The notes beneath the pieces were generated by a model. That model was not told the origin of the DNA and did no database searches. It worked only from the letters and a program-made list of their open reading frames with translations. Shown here piece by piece: positions 28,205 through 37,599 of a stretch of DNA of 64,000 nucleotides. This stretch comes from Paenibacillus amylolyticus (GTDB lineage: Bacteria > Bacillota > Bacilli > Paenibacillales > Paenibacillaceae). The DNA is taken from positions 3,286,001-3,350,000 of the forward strand of contig NZ_BCNV01000001.1 of the NCBI RefSeq assembly GCF_001570725.1. The letters are read 5' to 3'. The translations under genes were made by a program, and so were the position numbers. Each line of letters begins with the position of its first letter. Within the stretch, counting starts at the first letter, position 1.

Positions 28205-28324
28205 TGCTTTTTTCTATTTATCTTCATAATAGAAGCAAAAATATCGATATAAAATATAGACTCCCTATAGGAGAAGCACACATCCATACTAACATCACAA
28301 GAGTAACATCGAGGGGGATTAAAC

Positions 28325-30430
28325 ATGCTTTTTTTTCGCAATCGCAAGTTGGCTGTTAAGCTTGGGCTTTTACTAGGGATCGTATTACTCTGCTGTATCG
28401 GAGCCCTGATTGCATTTAACACCAAATCCATTTACGACAAAAGCCTGCAGTACGGTGAATCCATTGCTGGACAGGCAGCAAACCAGGCTACAAACGAGTT
28501 CATGACTGACATTAATCAGGTCAAAAACACATTAGACACCATGAGTACCACGTTATTGGATGCCGCTCAGAACGGGTCTCTCAACCGTGAGGAAGTCGTT
28601 AGACTTCTTGAACAGTATCTGAAAAAGGATGAGAAAGTTTTCGGCTTTTATACAGGCTGGGAACCTAATGCCTTTGATGGGAACGATGCGGATCACGTGA
28701 ATAAAAATGTATATGATGATGCTACGGGGCGATTCGTTCCATACGCCATACGGGACGGTAACTCTCTGTATTTTGAGCCTCTGACTACCTATGAGGGGAA
28801 CAGTGAAACCAGTACGTACTATCAGCAACCCAAGAAAACCAAATCCATCTATTGGTCTGAGCCTGTTACCTATACGGTTGGTGGAAAAGAAACACTACTC
28901 GTTTCGATTGTGCTCCCTCTATTAGATGAAAACAAAACGTTTCTGGGCATTGTTGGGGCCGACTTTACCATTGATCGTTTTCAGCAAAATATAGCATCAC
29001 TCAATCCGGATCAGGGTTATGCGATGCTGATTACTGGTGAAGGACAGATTGCTGCTCACGGCTCCAAACCGGAACTGGCCAATGAAGGAGCCGTCATTCC
29101 AGCTGAAATGGAGTCAGTCATTCAGCGTATTCAGTCTGGCGAGTCCCAGTTTTACGCTACTGACCCTGAAGTAGGTGAAGAATTATTTATTGCCGAGCCC
29201 GCCAGGTTGCAAGGAACCGATTCGAACTGGTACCTTGTCTCGGCGCTGCCAAAGAGCCATATCCTTCAACCTTTCTATGACAGCTTGAACTGGTCCATAT
29301 TGATTGCCGCACTGGCTGTACTTTTGCTTGCAGGTGTAGTCACCTATACCATCATCTCCATTGTAAGACAGTTGAATCAGGTCAATATCGTGGCTGGAGA
29401 GCTGGCTGGCGGAGATCTGACACAAAAGTTACCCGTACGATCCAAAGATGAATTCGGTATCATGGCAGGTCATATGAATCAGATGATGGATACACTGCGT
29501 CATACGATATCGGTTATATCCGAACATGCTCTATCTGTAGGCTCCACTTCTCAACAGTTGACCGCCGGTGCCGAAGAAACAGGTAAAGCCGCCGAACTGA
29601 TTGCATTAACAGGAGTCGAACTTGCAGATAAAGCAGGTAAACAGGTGCAGGAGCTGCAAGAGTCCTCCCGTTCCATGAATGAAATATCTGCAGGGATCGG
29701 AAGAATCGCAAAAGCCGCCTCCGATGTATCCGATTCATCACGAGCTGTGGCTGAGCGAACAACCGTTGGAACCGATAAAATTCAGTCTGCCATGCGTCTG
29801 GTGGATAGTGCCACCTCTTCTGTGCAAACGTCCATGACCGCACTGGAGAATTTCCGTCAACGCTCTGAAGAGATTGGACATATTACGGGCATGATCACGG
29901 AAGTTAGTCGGCAAACCAACCTTCTCGCACTTAATGCTTCCATTGAAGCATCACGAGCAGGTGAACACGGACGAGGGTTTGGTGTTGTTGCCTCGGAAAT
30001 TCGTAATCTGGCTGAACAATCCAGAATATCAGCAGCGCAGATTGCAGCGTTGATTCATAGCGTTCAGCAAGAGGTCCTTTCTCTCGTTGAAAATATGGAA
30101 CACGGGAACTCCGAAGTTAGCCATATTGCGGAAGTGATTAATGAAAGCGGGGAACTCTTCCTTACCATCTCATCACAGATTTCAGATGTAAATGAGCAAA
30201 TTGAGCATGTCTCAGCCATTGCGCAGCAGATGTCAGCTGGATCGCAACAAGTGGATGCCACGTTGGTGCATCTCAAAACCATTGGACATGAGACAGCCGA
30301 TCACGCAACTCGTGTTGCCTCTGCTTCTGAAGAACAACTTGCATCCATGGAAGAGATCACAGCGGCATCTGCCTCGCTGGCTAATCTTACCCAGGAACTA
30401 TTGGAACTGATTCAACGCTTCAAAACCTGA
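28325..30430 (+). CDS. Methyl-accepting chemotaxis protein (dCache-HAMP-MA)
   Basis: The 701-residue chemoreceptor has a membrane helix at ~10-32, an extracellular double-Cache domain (~40-300, with LVSIVLPLLDENKTFLGIVG), a second helix (~318-340), HAMP (~341-393) and a cytoplasmic signalling domain with the hairpin tip SRQTNLLALNASIEASRAGE. It binds CheA/CheW and controls flagellar rotation; Cache domains usually sense amino acids or organic acids. GAGGGGGATTAAAC precedes the ATG. No chemotaxis gene is adjacent, and no clear sigma-D promoter was found upstream. Confidence 0.95.
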   Translation: MLFFRNRKLAVKLGLLLGIVLLCCIGALIAFNTKSIYDKSLQYGESIAGQAANQATNEFMTDINQVKNTLDTMSTTLLDAAQNGSLNREEVVRLLEQYLKKDEKVFGFYTGWEPNAFDGNDADHVNKNVYDDATGRFVPYAIRDGNSLYFEPLTTYEGNSETSTYYQQPKKTKSIYWSEPVTYTVGGKETLLVSIVLPLLDENKTFLGIVGADFTIDRFQQNIASLNPDQGYAMLITGEGQIAAHGSKPELANEGAVIPAEMESVIQRIQSGESQFYATDPEVGEELFIAEPARLQGTDSNWYLVSALPKSHILQPFYDSLNWSILIAALAVLLLAGVVTYTIISIVRQLNQVNIVAGELAGGDLTQKLPVRSKDEFGIMAGHMNQMMDTLRHTISVISEHALSVGSTSQQLTAGAEETGKAAELIALTGVELADKAGKQVQELQESSRSMNEISAGIGRIAKAASDVSDSSRAVAERTTVGTDKIQSAMRLVDSATSSVQTSMTALENFRQRSEEIGHITGMITEVSRQTNLLALNASIEASRAGEHGRGFGVVASEIRNLAEQSRISAAQIAALIHSVQQEVLSLVENMEHGNSEVSHIAEVINESGELFLTISSQISDVNEQIEHVSAIAQQMSAGSQQVDATLVHLKTIGHETADHATRVASASEEQLASMEEITAASASLANLTQELLELIQRFKT

Positions 30431-30460
30431 TGTAGAAGACCTCAAATACGACACATCATT

Positions 30461-30506
30461 CAGGCCACCCTATGCACCTCAGCATGGAGGTGGCCTGCTT
30501 ATTTTG
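30461..30506 (+). terminator. Terminator of the chemoreceptor gene
   Basis: CAGGCCACC and GGTGGCCTG pair perfectly around a 19-base loop and are followed by CTTATTTT. Confidence 0.75.
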
Positions 30507-30621
30507 ACTTACAACTCATGAAATGTGCTTCAATATCGCATGATATATAGCATAATCCATGGCAGAATGGCAAATTTCGACCATTACTTGTATTTCTCAG
30601 GCATGCAAACCCGCCTTTTTA

Positions 30622-30630
30622 TGCTATAAT
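30622..30630 (+). promoter_or_regulatory. Extended -10 promoter of the PBP1A gene
   Basis: TGCTATAAT is a perfect extended -10 element 30 bases before the gene. No good -35 hexamer stands 17 bases upstream. Confidence 0.55.
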
Positions 30631-30659
30631 AAGTGCTGTTAAAAGGAGGAAGACACTGA

Positions 30660-33600
30660 ATGGTTGATGTTAATAAGAAAAAGCCCGATGAACAGCCTGT
30701 ACGCAAGCGCAGCTTTGCCCGCAGACTGGGAAGTTTCGTCAAATGGATGGTTGTCCTTGGCTTTATGGGGGCACTATTTGTAGGCGGTGCTTTGATGGGA
30801 TACGTCAGTTCCATTGTGAAAGACGAGCCTGTCCGTTCAAGGGCCCTGATTGAACAAAAAGTCAGCGAAAACTCCATCACAGGCTTTGCTTACTTTGCCG
30901 ACGGCAGTCCGATCGGTCAATTACGTACAGAAGAAGACAGGCGTCCGGTCACTACGGATCAGATCCCACAAAAGGTTATTGATGCTGTCGTTTCAATTGA
31001 AGACAATCATTTTTACGAACATAAAGGTGTAGACATGAGCGGAACGCTCCGTGCCGTGAAACAAAAAGTGCTGAAAGAATCAGTACAAACCGGCGGTAGT
31101 ACACTGACTCAGCAATTGGCGCGTCGTGTGTTTCTGAATTTGGATCGCACGGAAGATCGGAAAGTGAAAGAAATCTTGCTCTCACTCCGACTCGAACGTT
31201 TCCTGACCAAAGACGAGATCATGACAGCCTATCTGAACAAGGTTCCTTTCGGTAACGGTTCCAGCGGATACAACGTTTACGGAATCAAGGCCGCTGCCAA
31301 AGGTCTGTTCAATATTAATGATCTTGAAAAAATCAACATCGCTCAGGCTGCTTATCTTGCTGGATTGCCGCAGCTCCCCTCCTCTTACTCTGCCTTTAAC
31401 GGTAAAGGCGATTTTGTAGAGGAAAATTTTGACCGCGCAATCAACCGTCAGCATCTGGTATTACGCCGTATGCTTGAACTGGGCAAAATCAATCAGTCCG
31501 AGCATGATGAAGCTCTTGCTTTTGATATTAAAAGTTCACTCGCTCCGAAGACCATCAAGGCTTACAATACTTATCCATATCTTATGATGGAAACGGAACG
31601 ACAAGCTGCACAGATTTTGATGAAACAATTGAATTCCGATACAGCTGAATCCACAGACAAAGGTACGGATGCAGACACACCTCAGAAGGAAAGTAGTGCG
31701 TTATTAGAGGAAGCTCAGACGCAACTGCGTACAGGTGGATACCGCATTTACACGACCATCAACAAAAGTATCTACAAAACGATGCGTACCATTGCCGAAG
31801 ATGACAGCAATTTCTCAGCAGATGATCCTGTCAAAGGGAAAGAACAAACTGCTGCCATGCTGATTAATCACAAAACAGGTGCTATTCTAGGCATGATTGA
31901 GGGACGGGATTTCCAGGATGAACAGATGAACTACGCAACGCAGATGGTGCGTCAGCCAGGTTCAACAATGAAACCTATTGCCGCTTATCTTCCTGCGCTA
32001 GATGAAGGTCTTGTTCAGCCGGCTTCAATTATTGATGACTCACCGATCATCCTGAAAAATGGTCCGAGCGGGTATCACATTGCAAAGAATGCCAATAACC
32101 GTTATCAGGGATTGGTCACTGCGCGCAGAGCATTAAATTATTCTCTTAATATACCGGCTCTGAAGTTGTTTAATGAAGAAGTAGGGATCGAGAAGGCTTG
32201 GACCTTCGCCAAGAAACTTGGAATTACCACCATTCAGAAGGAAGACTATCAGGCTCAAACAGGTGTTCTCGGAGGTCTCCAGTACGGTGTAACCGTTGAA
32301 GAACTGACCAGTGCCTATGGGGCCATCGCCAATAATGGTGTGTATAACGACTCCTACATGATTAGTAAAATTGTAGATTCCAAAGGCAACATCGTGTATA
32401 AACATGATACTGAACCAGTCCAAGCTTTCTCGGAGCAGACAGCATACCTGATGACCGATATGTTACGAACCGTTATTACGGAAGGTACGGCAGATAAGGT
32501 ACGGGAAAATTACAAATATTCCAAGAGTGTGCCGATCGTAGGTAAAACGGGCTCCACCCAAAACTATGCAGATGTCTGGTTCGAAGGCTATACGCCAGAT
32601 GTCACACTTGGTGTGTGGGTTGGATACAAGCAGCCAGTGAATACGCTGGAAAGCAAATCACAGAGAAAACGTGCGCAGCAACTGTGGTCGAAAATCTTGA
32701 ATGAAGTAATCGATACGCAAAAAGATCTGTTTGTCACGGACTCGTTCAAAAAACCATCTGGCATTGAAACGCGGACGGTTTCGGCTTACAGCGGAAAATT
32801 GCCAACCTCCATGACTGACAAATTTGTTACGGATATTTTCAACAGCAAATTTGTTCCGAAGGATAGCGATGACGGCGTCGCCAAAGCCAAGTACATTACT
32901 TACAATGGTGTGAATTACATTCCGCGTGATGGAACGCCTGCGGACATGTTGAAGGAAAAAACGGTAATCAAGCGTAAAAAGCCGATCTCTGATCTCATCA
33001 AGGAATTGCAAAATGCATTCTCACGTATGAGTCGACATGAGTCACTTGCTTATTACCTTCCTGAAGATGCTGATGCAGACATGCCAACACAGGTTGATCC
33101 AAGAACAGATAACGGCAAAGCTCCTGATGCACCAGGTAACGTACGAATCTCTACCTCGGGTGACCGAGCTGTAATTACATTCAATGCCACACCAGAAAAT
33201 GATGTCGTTGGTTATCGTCTGTATCGTTCTGTAAACGGTGGAGGATTCCAGAATCAGGGTCAAGTTGTCCTGACCGGTGAATCCAGATCATTCTCTGCAT
33301 ATGCAGCGCCAGGCGGCAACTTCGCCTTCTATGTAACCGCAGTGGATGTTGCGGGCAGAGAGTCTGCTCCTAGCGCTACCGTAAATAGTGCTGGAAGTGT
33401 AGCCCCTCCTGTGGAAGAAGAGATTAATGAGCCAATTGAAGTTCCAGGTACAGTCATTACTCCGGGAGAAACGCAGAACGATAATACGACAACGACAGCC
33501 CCAGGTACACCTGGTCAAGTCAGCGTATCTGCGCTCTCTCAAGGACTACGTATTCAATGGGCGTCCACTCCGAACGCAGATAGTTACGCTGTATATTACA

Positions 33601-33758
33601 GTGAAACAGGTTCGGCTCCTTACACCAAAATTGGAACAACGTCGGGAACGACCATGGATTATGGCGTACCTGCGACTACCGCTGGATGGTTCAAGGTATC
33701 TGCCAGCAACAGTGCGGGTGAATCCGAAGCTTCTGCAGCCGTACATTTTCAACCCTGA
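30660..33758 (+). CDS. Class A penicillin-binding protein 1A with two fibronectin-III domains
   Basis: The 1032-residue protein has a cytoplasmic basic tail, one membrane anchor (~28-50), a GT51 transglycosylase domain (EDNHFYEHKGVD with catalytic Glu ~114, and TGGSTLTQQLARRVF), a transpeptidase domain (STMK near 436, YSLN, KTGST near 628) and two C-terminal FN3 domains (~826-912 and ~948-1030) joined by a proline-, threonine- and glutamate-rich linker. It polymerises and cross-links peptidoglycan outside the membrane. GGAGGAAG precedes the ATG. Bacillus PBP1 lacks this double-FN3 tail, which may bind wall polymers. Confidence 0.96.
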   Translation: MVDVNKKKPDEQPVRKRSFARRLGSFVKWMVVLGFMGALFVGGALMGYVSSIVKDEPVRSRALIEQKVSENSITGFAYFADGSPIGQLRTEEDRRPVTTDQIPQKVIDAVVSIEDNHFYEHKGVDMSGTLRAVKQKVLKESVQTGGSTLTQQLARRVFLNLDRTEDRKVKEILLSLRLERFLTKDEIMTAYLNKVPFGNGSSGYNVYGIKAAAKGLFNINDLEKINIAQAAYLAGLPQLPSSYSAFNGKGDFVEENFDRAINRQHLVLRRMLELGKINQSEHDEALAFDIKSSLAPKTIKAYNTYPYLMMETERQAAQILMKQLNSDTAESTDKGTDADTPQKESSALLEEAQTQLRTGGYRIYTTINKSIYKTMRTIAEDDSNFSADDPVKGKEQTAAMLINHKTGAILGMIEGRDFQDEQMNYATQMVRQPGSTMKPIAAYLPALDEGLVQPASIIDDSPIILKNGPSGYHIAKNANNRYQGLVTARRALNYSLNIPALKLFNEEVGIEKAWTFAKKLGITTIQKEDYQAQTGVLGGLQYGVTVEELTSAYGAIANNGVYNDSYMISKIVDSKGNIVYKHDTEPVQAFSEQTAYLMTDMLRTVITEGTADKVRENYKYSKSVPIVGKTGSTQNYADVWFEGYTPDVTLGVWVGYKQPVNTLESKSQRKRAQQLWSKILNEVIDTQKDLFVTDSFKKPSGIETRTVSAYSGKLPTSMTDKFVTDIFNSKFVPKDSDDGVAKAKYITYNGVNYIPRDGTPADMLKEKTVIKRKKPISDLIKELQNAFSRMSRHESLAYYLPEDADADMPTQVDPRTDNGKAPDAPGNVRISTSGDRAVITFNATPENDVVGYRLYRSVNGGGFQNQGQVVLTGESRSFSAYAAPGGNFAFYVTAVDVAGRESAPSATVNSAGSVAPPVEEEINEPIEVPGTVITPGETQNDNTTTTAPGTPGQVSVSALSQGLRIQWASTPNADSYAVYYSETGSAPYTKIGTTSGTTMDYGVPATTAGWFKVSASNSAGESEASAAVHFQP

Positions 33759-33776
33759 TTCAACATCGTGATCCGC

Positions 33777-33819
33777 AAAAAGCCGCACGCTCAGACCATA
33801 TCTGAGAGTGCGGCTTTTT
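33777..33819 (+). terminator. Terminator of the PBP1A gene
   Basis: AAAAAGCCGCAC-G-CTCAGA pairs with TCTGAG-A-GTGCGGCTTTTT around CCATA. Confidence 0.92.
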
Positions 33820-33835
33820 CATTTGCATTCTCAGC

Positions 33836-33878
33836 AAAAAAAGCCTGCTTTCATGCCATTGGCATAAAGCAGGCTTTT
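33836..33878 (-). terminator. Terminator facing the acsA transcript
   Basis: On the minus strand AAAGCCTGCTTT-ATGCC pairs with GGCAT-GAAAGCAGGCTTT around AAT and ends in TTTTTTT. It lies about 118 bases after the acsA stop. Confidence 0.88.
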
Positions 33879-33995
33879 ACAAACGATTTAAATGCGTAGA
33901 GTCACCGTATTTGGATTCGTAAAGTATTAACTTCTTCCCCACACTCGTTGGTATCGACACGATACCGACACATTCATGATCCTAATACTGTCACG

Positions 33996-35720
33996 TTAGT
34001 CTTCAATGGTGGATAGATCCCCTGCTGGCAGATCAAGCTCCCAGGCTTTCAGTACCCGGCGCATGATCTTGCCGGAACGTGTCTTGGGCAGTTTATCCTT
34101 AAACTCAATCTCACGCGGAGCGGCATGAGCAGACAGGCCTTCTTTTACAAAACGATAAATCTCTTCTTTTAGCTCCGGGGTCGGCTCATATCCTTCACGA
34201 AGCGCTACAAAGGCCTTGATAATCTCCCCACGTGTCACATCCGGCTTGCCGATTACCCCCGCCTCCGCTACCGCAGGATGCTCCACAAGCTTGCTCTCCA
34301 CCTCAAAGGGTCCAATACGCTCACCTGACGAATTAATCACATCATCAATCCGTCCCTGGAACCAAAAATATCCTTCTTCATCCATATAAGCAGAGTCGCC
34401 AGACACATACCAGCCCGTAAGCCTGAAATACTCCTCGTATTTCGCAGGATTATTCCAGATCTTCGCCATCATGGATGGCCAAGGTGTTCGTATCGCCAGA
34501 TTGCCCATACTGTACGGCGGCAATTCCTGCCCGCGATCATCAATAATAGCTGCCTCAATTCCAGGCAATGGACGTCCCATGGAGCCAGGCTTAATCGGCA
34601 TTCCAGGATAGTTACAGATCAGCTGCGCACCTGTTTCGGTCATCCACCATGTATCATGAATTCGCTGACCATAGGCTTTCCATCCCCAACGAACAACCTC
34701 CGGATTGAGCGGTTCACCGACAGACATCACGTGACGCAGACTGCTCAGATCATGCTGGGCAATCGTCTCTTCTCCTGCACCCATCAGCATACGGAAGGCC
34801 GTTGGTGCACTGTACCAGATGGTGACTTTGTTCTTCTGGATGGTATTGTACCAATCTTGAGGACTGAAGCGACCGCCACGTATCACATTAGTCACTCCGT
34901 TGAGCCACGGGGCAAAGATCCCATAAGACGTACCTGTCACCCAACCAGGGTCAGCTGTACACCAATACACGTCATCCTCACGCAAATCCAGAACAACCTT
35001 ACCTGTATAATAGTGCTGAATCATGGCATTCTGAACATGGTAGACCCCTTTGGGTTTACCCGTAGAGCCTGAGGTATAGTGAATTAACAAGCCATCCTCA
35101 CGATTCAACCACTCCACTTCCATCTCATCCGAAGCTGCAGACATCTCTGCATCAAAATCAATGAGTCCTTCTTCATGCTGTACGCCGCCACCCACAATAA
35201 AGATATGTTTGAGTTCAGGCAGTTCGGAACGTTTAATCCGCCCCAGCAATTCCGGAGTCGTGACGAGTGCTACAGCCCCGCTATCCTCCAGCCGATCCTT
35301 CACAGCCGTTTCCATAAACGCTTCGAACAAAGGGCCCGCGATGGCTCCAGCCTTCAATATACCCAGAAGACTAAAATACAGCTCCGGGCTACGCGGCATA
35401 AAAATAAACACGCGCTCCCCTTTGGCTATGCCATATTTGCGGAGAACATTCCCGAACCGACTCGACTGTTCACTCAGATCAGCGAAGGTATAGGCCTCTT
35501 CACGCGAAGCATCACTATACAATAAAGCGGTTCTTCCGCCTCTTCCTTCCAGTACATGACGGTCAATCGCTTCATGCGCCATGTTCACTTTTCCGCTGGC
35601 GTGCCACGTAAAGTGCCTTTCCACCGATTCCCAATCGAACCGGCTTCTCGCCTCCGTGTAATCGCCCAGGTTAGATTCGGACACAACCGTTTGCAGCATC
35701 TCACCATGTGCTTGACTCAT
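33996..35720 (-). CDS. acsA: Acetyl-CoA synthetase
   Basis: The 574-residue AMP-forming ligase has YTSGSTGKPKGV (P-loop), the adenylate motifs TWWMTETGAQ and SGDSAYMDEEGYFWFQGR, and a C-terminal PKTRSGKIMRR whose lysine (~551) is the known acetylation target. It converts acetate, ATP and CoA to acetyl-CoA. GAAGGAGG precedes the ATG. The divergent neighbour is acuA, whose product acetylates and inactivates AcsA in B. subtilis. A cre-like site lies in the shared promoter region, so CcpA-mediated repression by glucose is expected. Confidence 0.96.
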   Translation of the reverse strand: MSQAHGEMLQTVVSESNLGDYTEARSRFDWESVERHFTWHASGKVNMAHEAIDRHVLEGRGGRTALLYSDASREEAYTFADLSEQSSRFGNVLRKYGIAKGERVFIFMPRSPELYFSLLGILKAGAIAGPLFEAFMETAVKDRLEDSGAVALVTTPELLGRIKRSELPELKHIFIVGGGVQHEEGLIDFDAEMSAASDEMEVEWLNREDGLLIHYTSGSTGKPKGVYHVQNAMIQHYYTGKVVLDLREDDVYWCTADPGWVTGTSYGIFAPWLNGVTNVIRGGRFSPQDWYNTIQKNKVTIWYSAPTAFRMLMGAGEETIAQHDLSSLRHVMSVGEPLNPEVVRWGWKAYGQRIHDTWWMTETGAQLICNYPGMPIKPGSMGRPLPGIEAAIIDDRGQELPPYSMGNLAIRTPWPSMMAKIWNNPAKYEEYFRLTGWYVSGDSAYMDEEGYFWFQGRIDDVINSSGERIGPFEVESKLVEHPAVAEAGVIGKPDVTRGEIIKAFVALREGYEPTPELKEEIYRFVKEGLSAHAAPREIEFKDKLPKTRSGKIMRRVLKAWELDLPAGDLSTIED

Positions 35721-35800
35721 GCTTGCCAGCCTCCTTCAACTCGACATTTCGATTCCCATTATGGGTTAATTCTCATTGCCTTGGTGTTGACTGAACTTCC

Positions 35801-35814
35801 AGTTAGCGCTTACA
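35801..35814. promoter_or_regulatory. cre-like CcpA site in the acsA-acuA intergenic region
   Basis: Read on the minus strand the sequence is TGTAAGCGCTAACT, matching the catabolite-responsive element consensus TGWAANCGNTNWCA at all defined positions except the last base. In B. subtilis acsA is under CcpA control, and ccpA itself is about 2 kb away. Confidence 0.65.
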
Positions 35815-35966
35815 TTAGTAGAGAGAACTTCTCATCATGTACTTGCTCGGCCAAACAGATGTTAACTATACTGTATTGAATTGTGAACATTTTTTGTCTA
35901 CGCAATTATAGCAAATCTTTTCAATTGTCGTCTATGGCTTTTCAATTTTTTGGATTTTTGCTATAG

Positions 35967-35991
35967 CGGCCTTTTTGAACAACCTCTATAA
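35967..35991. repeat. Half copy of the palindromic intergenic repeat
   Basis: GGCCTTTTTGAACAACCTCT followed by ATAAG matches the right arm and outward flank of the full copy at 16835-16930. It lies just upstream of the acuA ribosome site, in the same orientation as acuA. Confidence 0.6.
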
Positions 35992-36014
35992 GTAGGGGGA
36001 GAGGAGCATGAACC

Positions 36015-36647
36015 ATGGAACATATCAAGGAATATCACATTCGTTCCATCTTCAAGTCCGGCCACCGAATTACTGTTGAAGGCCCCATGCAGGCCGAGGA
36101 AATAACCCACCTTGCCTTCCATCCGGATCTGGATGCCTTTCGGCGCCCAACCGAGCAACAGGAAGCGTTGGCTGAGATTGCAGCATTGCCAGAAGGTCGA
36201 ATTATCCTCGCACATGAAAATGAAACGATTATCGGCTATGTAACCTTTCACTATGCGGATGAGTGTGAACGCTGGTCTGAGGGCAACATGACTGATCTGA
36301 TTGAGCTTGGGGCAATCGAGGTTGCGGACGAATACCGCTCGCTTGGCATTGGACGTGAAATGCTGCTTACGGCTCTGGAAGATAAACATATGGAGAACTA
36401 CATTATTTTCACGACAGAATATTATTGGCATTGGGACCTTAAGGGCAGCGGACTAAACGTATGGGATTATCGCAAAATGATGGAGAGGCTGATGGAAACG
36501 ATCGACATGACGTGGTATGCAACAGACGACCCTGAAATCTGTTCACATCCTGCCAACTGTTTGATGGTACGTATCGGAAGTCAGGTGCCCATGACATCGG
36601 AAGAACAGTTTGATCGTGTACGCTTCCGTCATCGGTTCATGTACTAA
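36015..36647 (+). CDS. acuA: Acetoin utilization acetyltransferase AcuA
   Basis: The 210-residue protein equals B. subtilis AcuA in length and carries a GNAT core (ADEYRSLGIGREMLLTALE). AcuA acetylates the catalytic-region lysine of AcsA and switches it off; deacetylases AcuC or SrtN reverse this. It is divergent from acsA, as in Bacillus. Unlike Bacillus, no acuB or acuC follows: a terminator ends the unit and mtnN lies beyond on the other strand. GAGAGGAG precedes the start. Confidence 0.92.
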   Translation: MEHIKEYHIRSIFKSGHRITVEGPMQAEEITHLAFHPDLDAFRRPTEQQEALAEIAALPEGRIILAHENETIIGYVTFHYADECERWSEGNMTDLIELGAIEVADEYRSLGIGREMLLTALEDKHMENYIIFTTEYYWHWDLKGSGLNVWDYRKMMERLMETIDMTWYATDDPEICSHPANCLMVRIGSQVPMTSEEQFDRVRFRHRFMY

Positions 36648-36682
36648 TTCGATGATCTATTTTCGAAAACGATATACATAAC

Positions 36683-36747
36683 AAAAACCGCCTCTCGCAG
36701 CGTTGCTCCATCATTCATGGAACAGCTCATCAAAGGGCGGTTTTTCA
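36683..36747. terminator. Bidirectional terminator between acuA and mtnN
   Basis: AAAAACCGCC and GGGCGGTTTTT close a long loop that contains smaller pairings. It can end both converging transcripts. Confidence 0.7.
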
Positions 36748-36783
36748 TTCATAACGTATCGCATTACTTTCGAAACTATGCCA

Positions 36784-37479
36784 TTACATATTTTCTAACA
36801 TGTGCTCCACAATGCGGTGTGAACGCTGCGAAGATTCCACGGTAAATTCAGCAAAGTTAACATGCGCTGAACCATCCGCTTTATCCGACATCCCACGCAG
36901 GACAACAAATGGTACACGATTCATATAACAGACCTGAGCGACTGCTGCCCCTTCCATCTCGGCACATGCACCGTCCATTTCGGTATATAACATATTAACC
37001 GTATCTTTATTCGCAATAAATTGGTCTCCAGATAACACTTTACCGATCAGATAATTGGCCCCCTGAGCTTTGCACGCTTCTTCAGCAAGTGCAATAAGTG
37101 AAGCCTCGGCAGGGAATGCAGATGTCTCCTGGTAAGGAATTACTCCGCGTTCGAACCCCAGTGGCGTTACATCCATGTCGTGCTGAACACATACAGACGA
37201 TATAACCATATCTCCAATGTTCAGCTCCGGGTTAACCGCACCCGCAACACCTGTGAAAATAATGCGGTTGACCTGAAAACGATCGATCAAGATCTGTGTC
37301 GTAACCGCTGCGTTTACTTTACCTACACCGGATTTGCAAACCACGATTTGCTTGCCAAGCCACTCGCCTGCAACGTATGTAATCCCGGTTTGTTTGACCG
37401 TCTCCAGCTGCTTCATACCTGCTAGCAAAAGCTCTACTTCCTCATCCATCGCTCCGATAATACCAATCGTTTCGCGCAT
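36784..37479 (-). CDS. mtnN: 5'-methylthioadenosine/S-adenosylhomocysteine nucleosidase
   Basis: The 231-residue protein starts IGIIGAMDEEVELL, a near-exact family signature, and has GVAGA, GDQFI and EMEGAAVAQVC with the ribose-binding glutamates, then the catalytic aspartate in RGMSDKAD. It cleaves methylthioadenosine and S-adenosylhomocysteine to the base and thioribose products in methionine salvage and the methyl cycle. The frame is open to 37521; the ATG at 37479 with AGGGGGTATCAGAAG upstream fits the family start. It follows ccpA on the same strand after a weak hairpin. Confidence 0.95.
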   Translation of the reverse strand: MRETIGIIGAMDEEVELLLAGMKQLETVKQTGITYVAGEWLGKQIVVCKSGVGKVNAAVTTQILIDRFQVNRIIFTGVAGAVNPELNIGDMVISSVCVQHDMDVTPLGFERGVIPYQETSAFPAEASLIALAEEACKAQGANYLIGKVLSGDQFIANKDTVNMLYTEMDGACAEMEGAAVAQVCYMNRVPFVVLRGMSDKADGSAHVNFAEFTVESSQRSHRIVEHMLENM

Positions 37480-37518
37480 CTTCTGATACCCCCTGTTTTT
37501 ATTTTTAAACTCATTCAG

Positions 37519-37544
37519 CACAAAAGCTCCGTCTCCGGAGCTTT
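37519..37544 (-). terminator. Short terminator after ccpA
   Basis: On the minus strand AAAGCTCCG-GAGA-CGGAGCTTT is a perfect 9-bp stem followed by a short T run (TTTGTGC). Confidence 0.5.
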
Positions 37545-37599
37545 CGCATATCCACTATGTAGAGAGAATGACTTCTCCCTTTCCTGTATATAATCCCGA

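Noticed and set aside
28205..28324. Sigma-D promoter for the chemoreceptor gene
   Set aside because: ATCGATAT loosely resembles a -10 element, but no TAAA box lies at the right distance.
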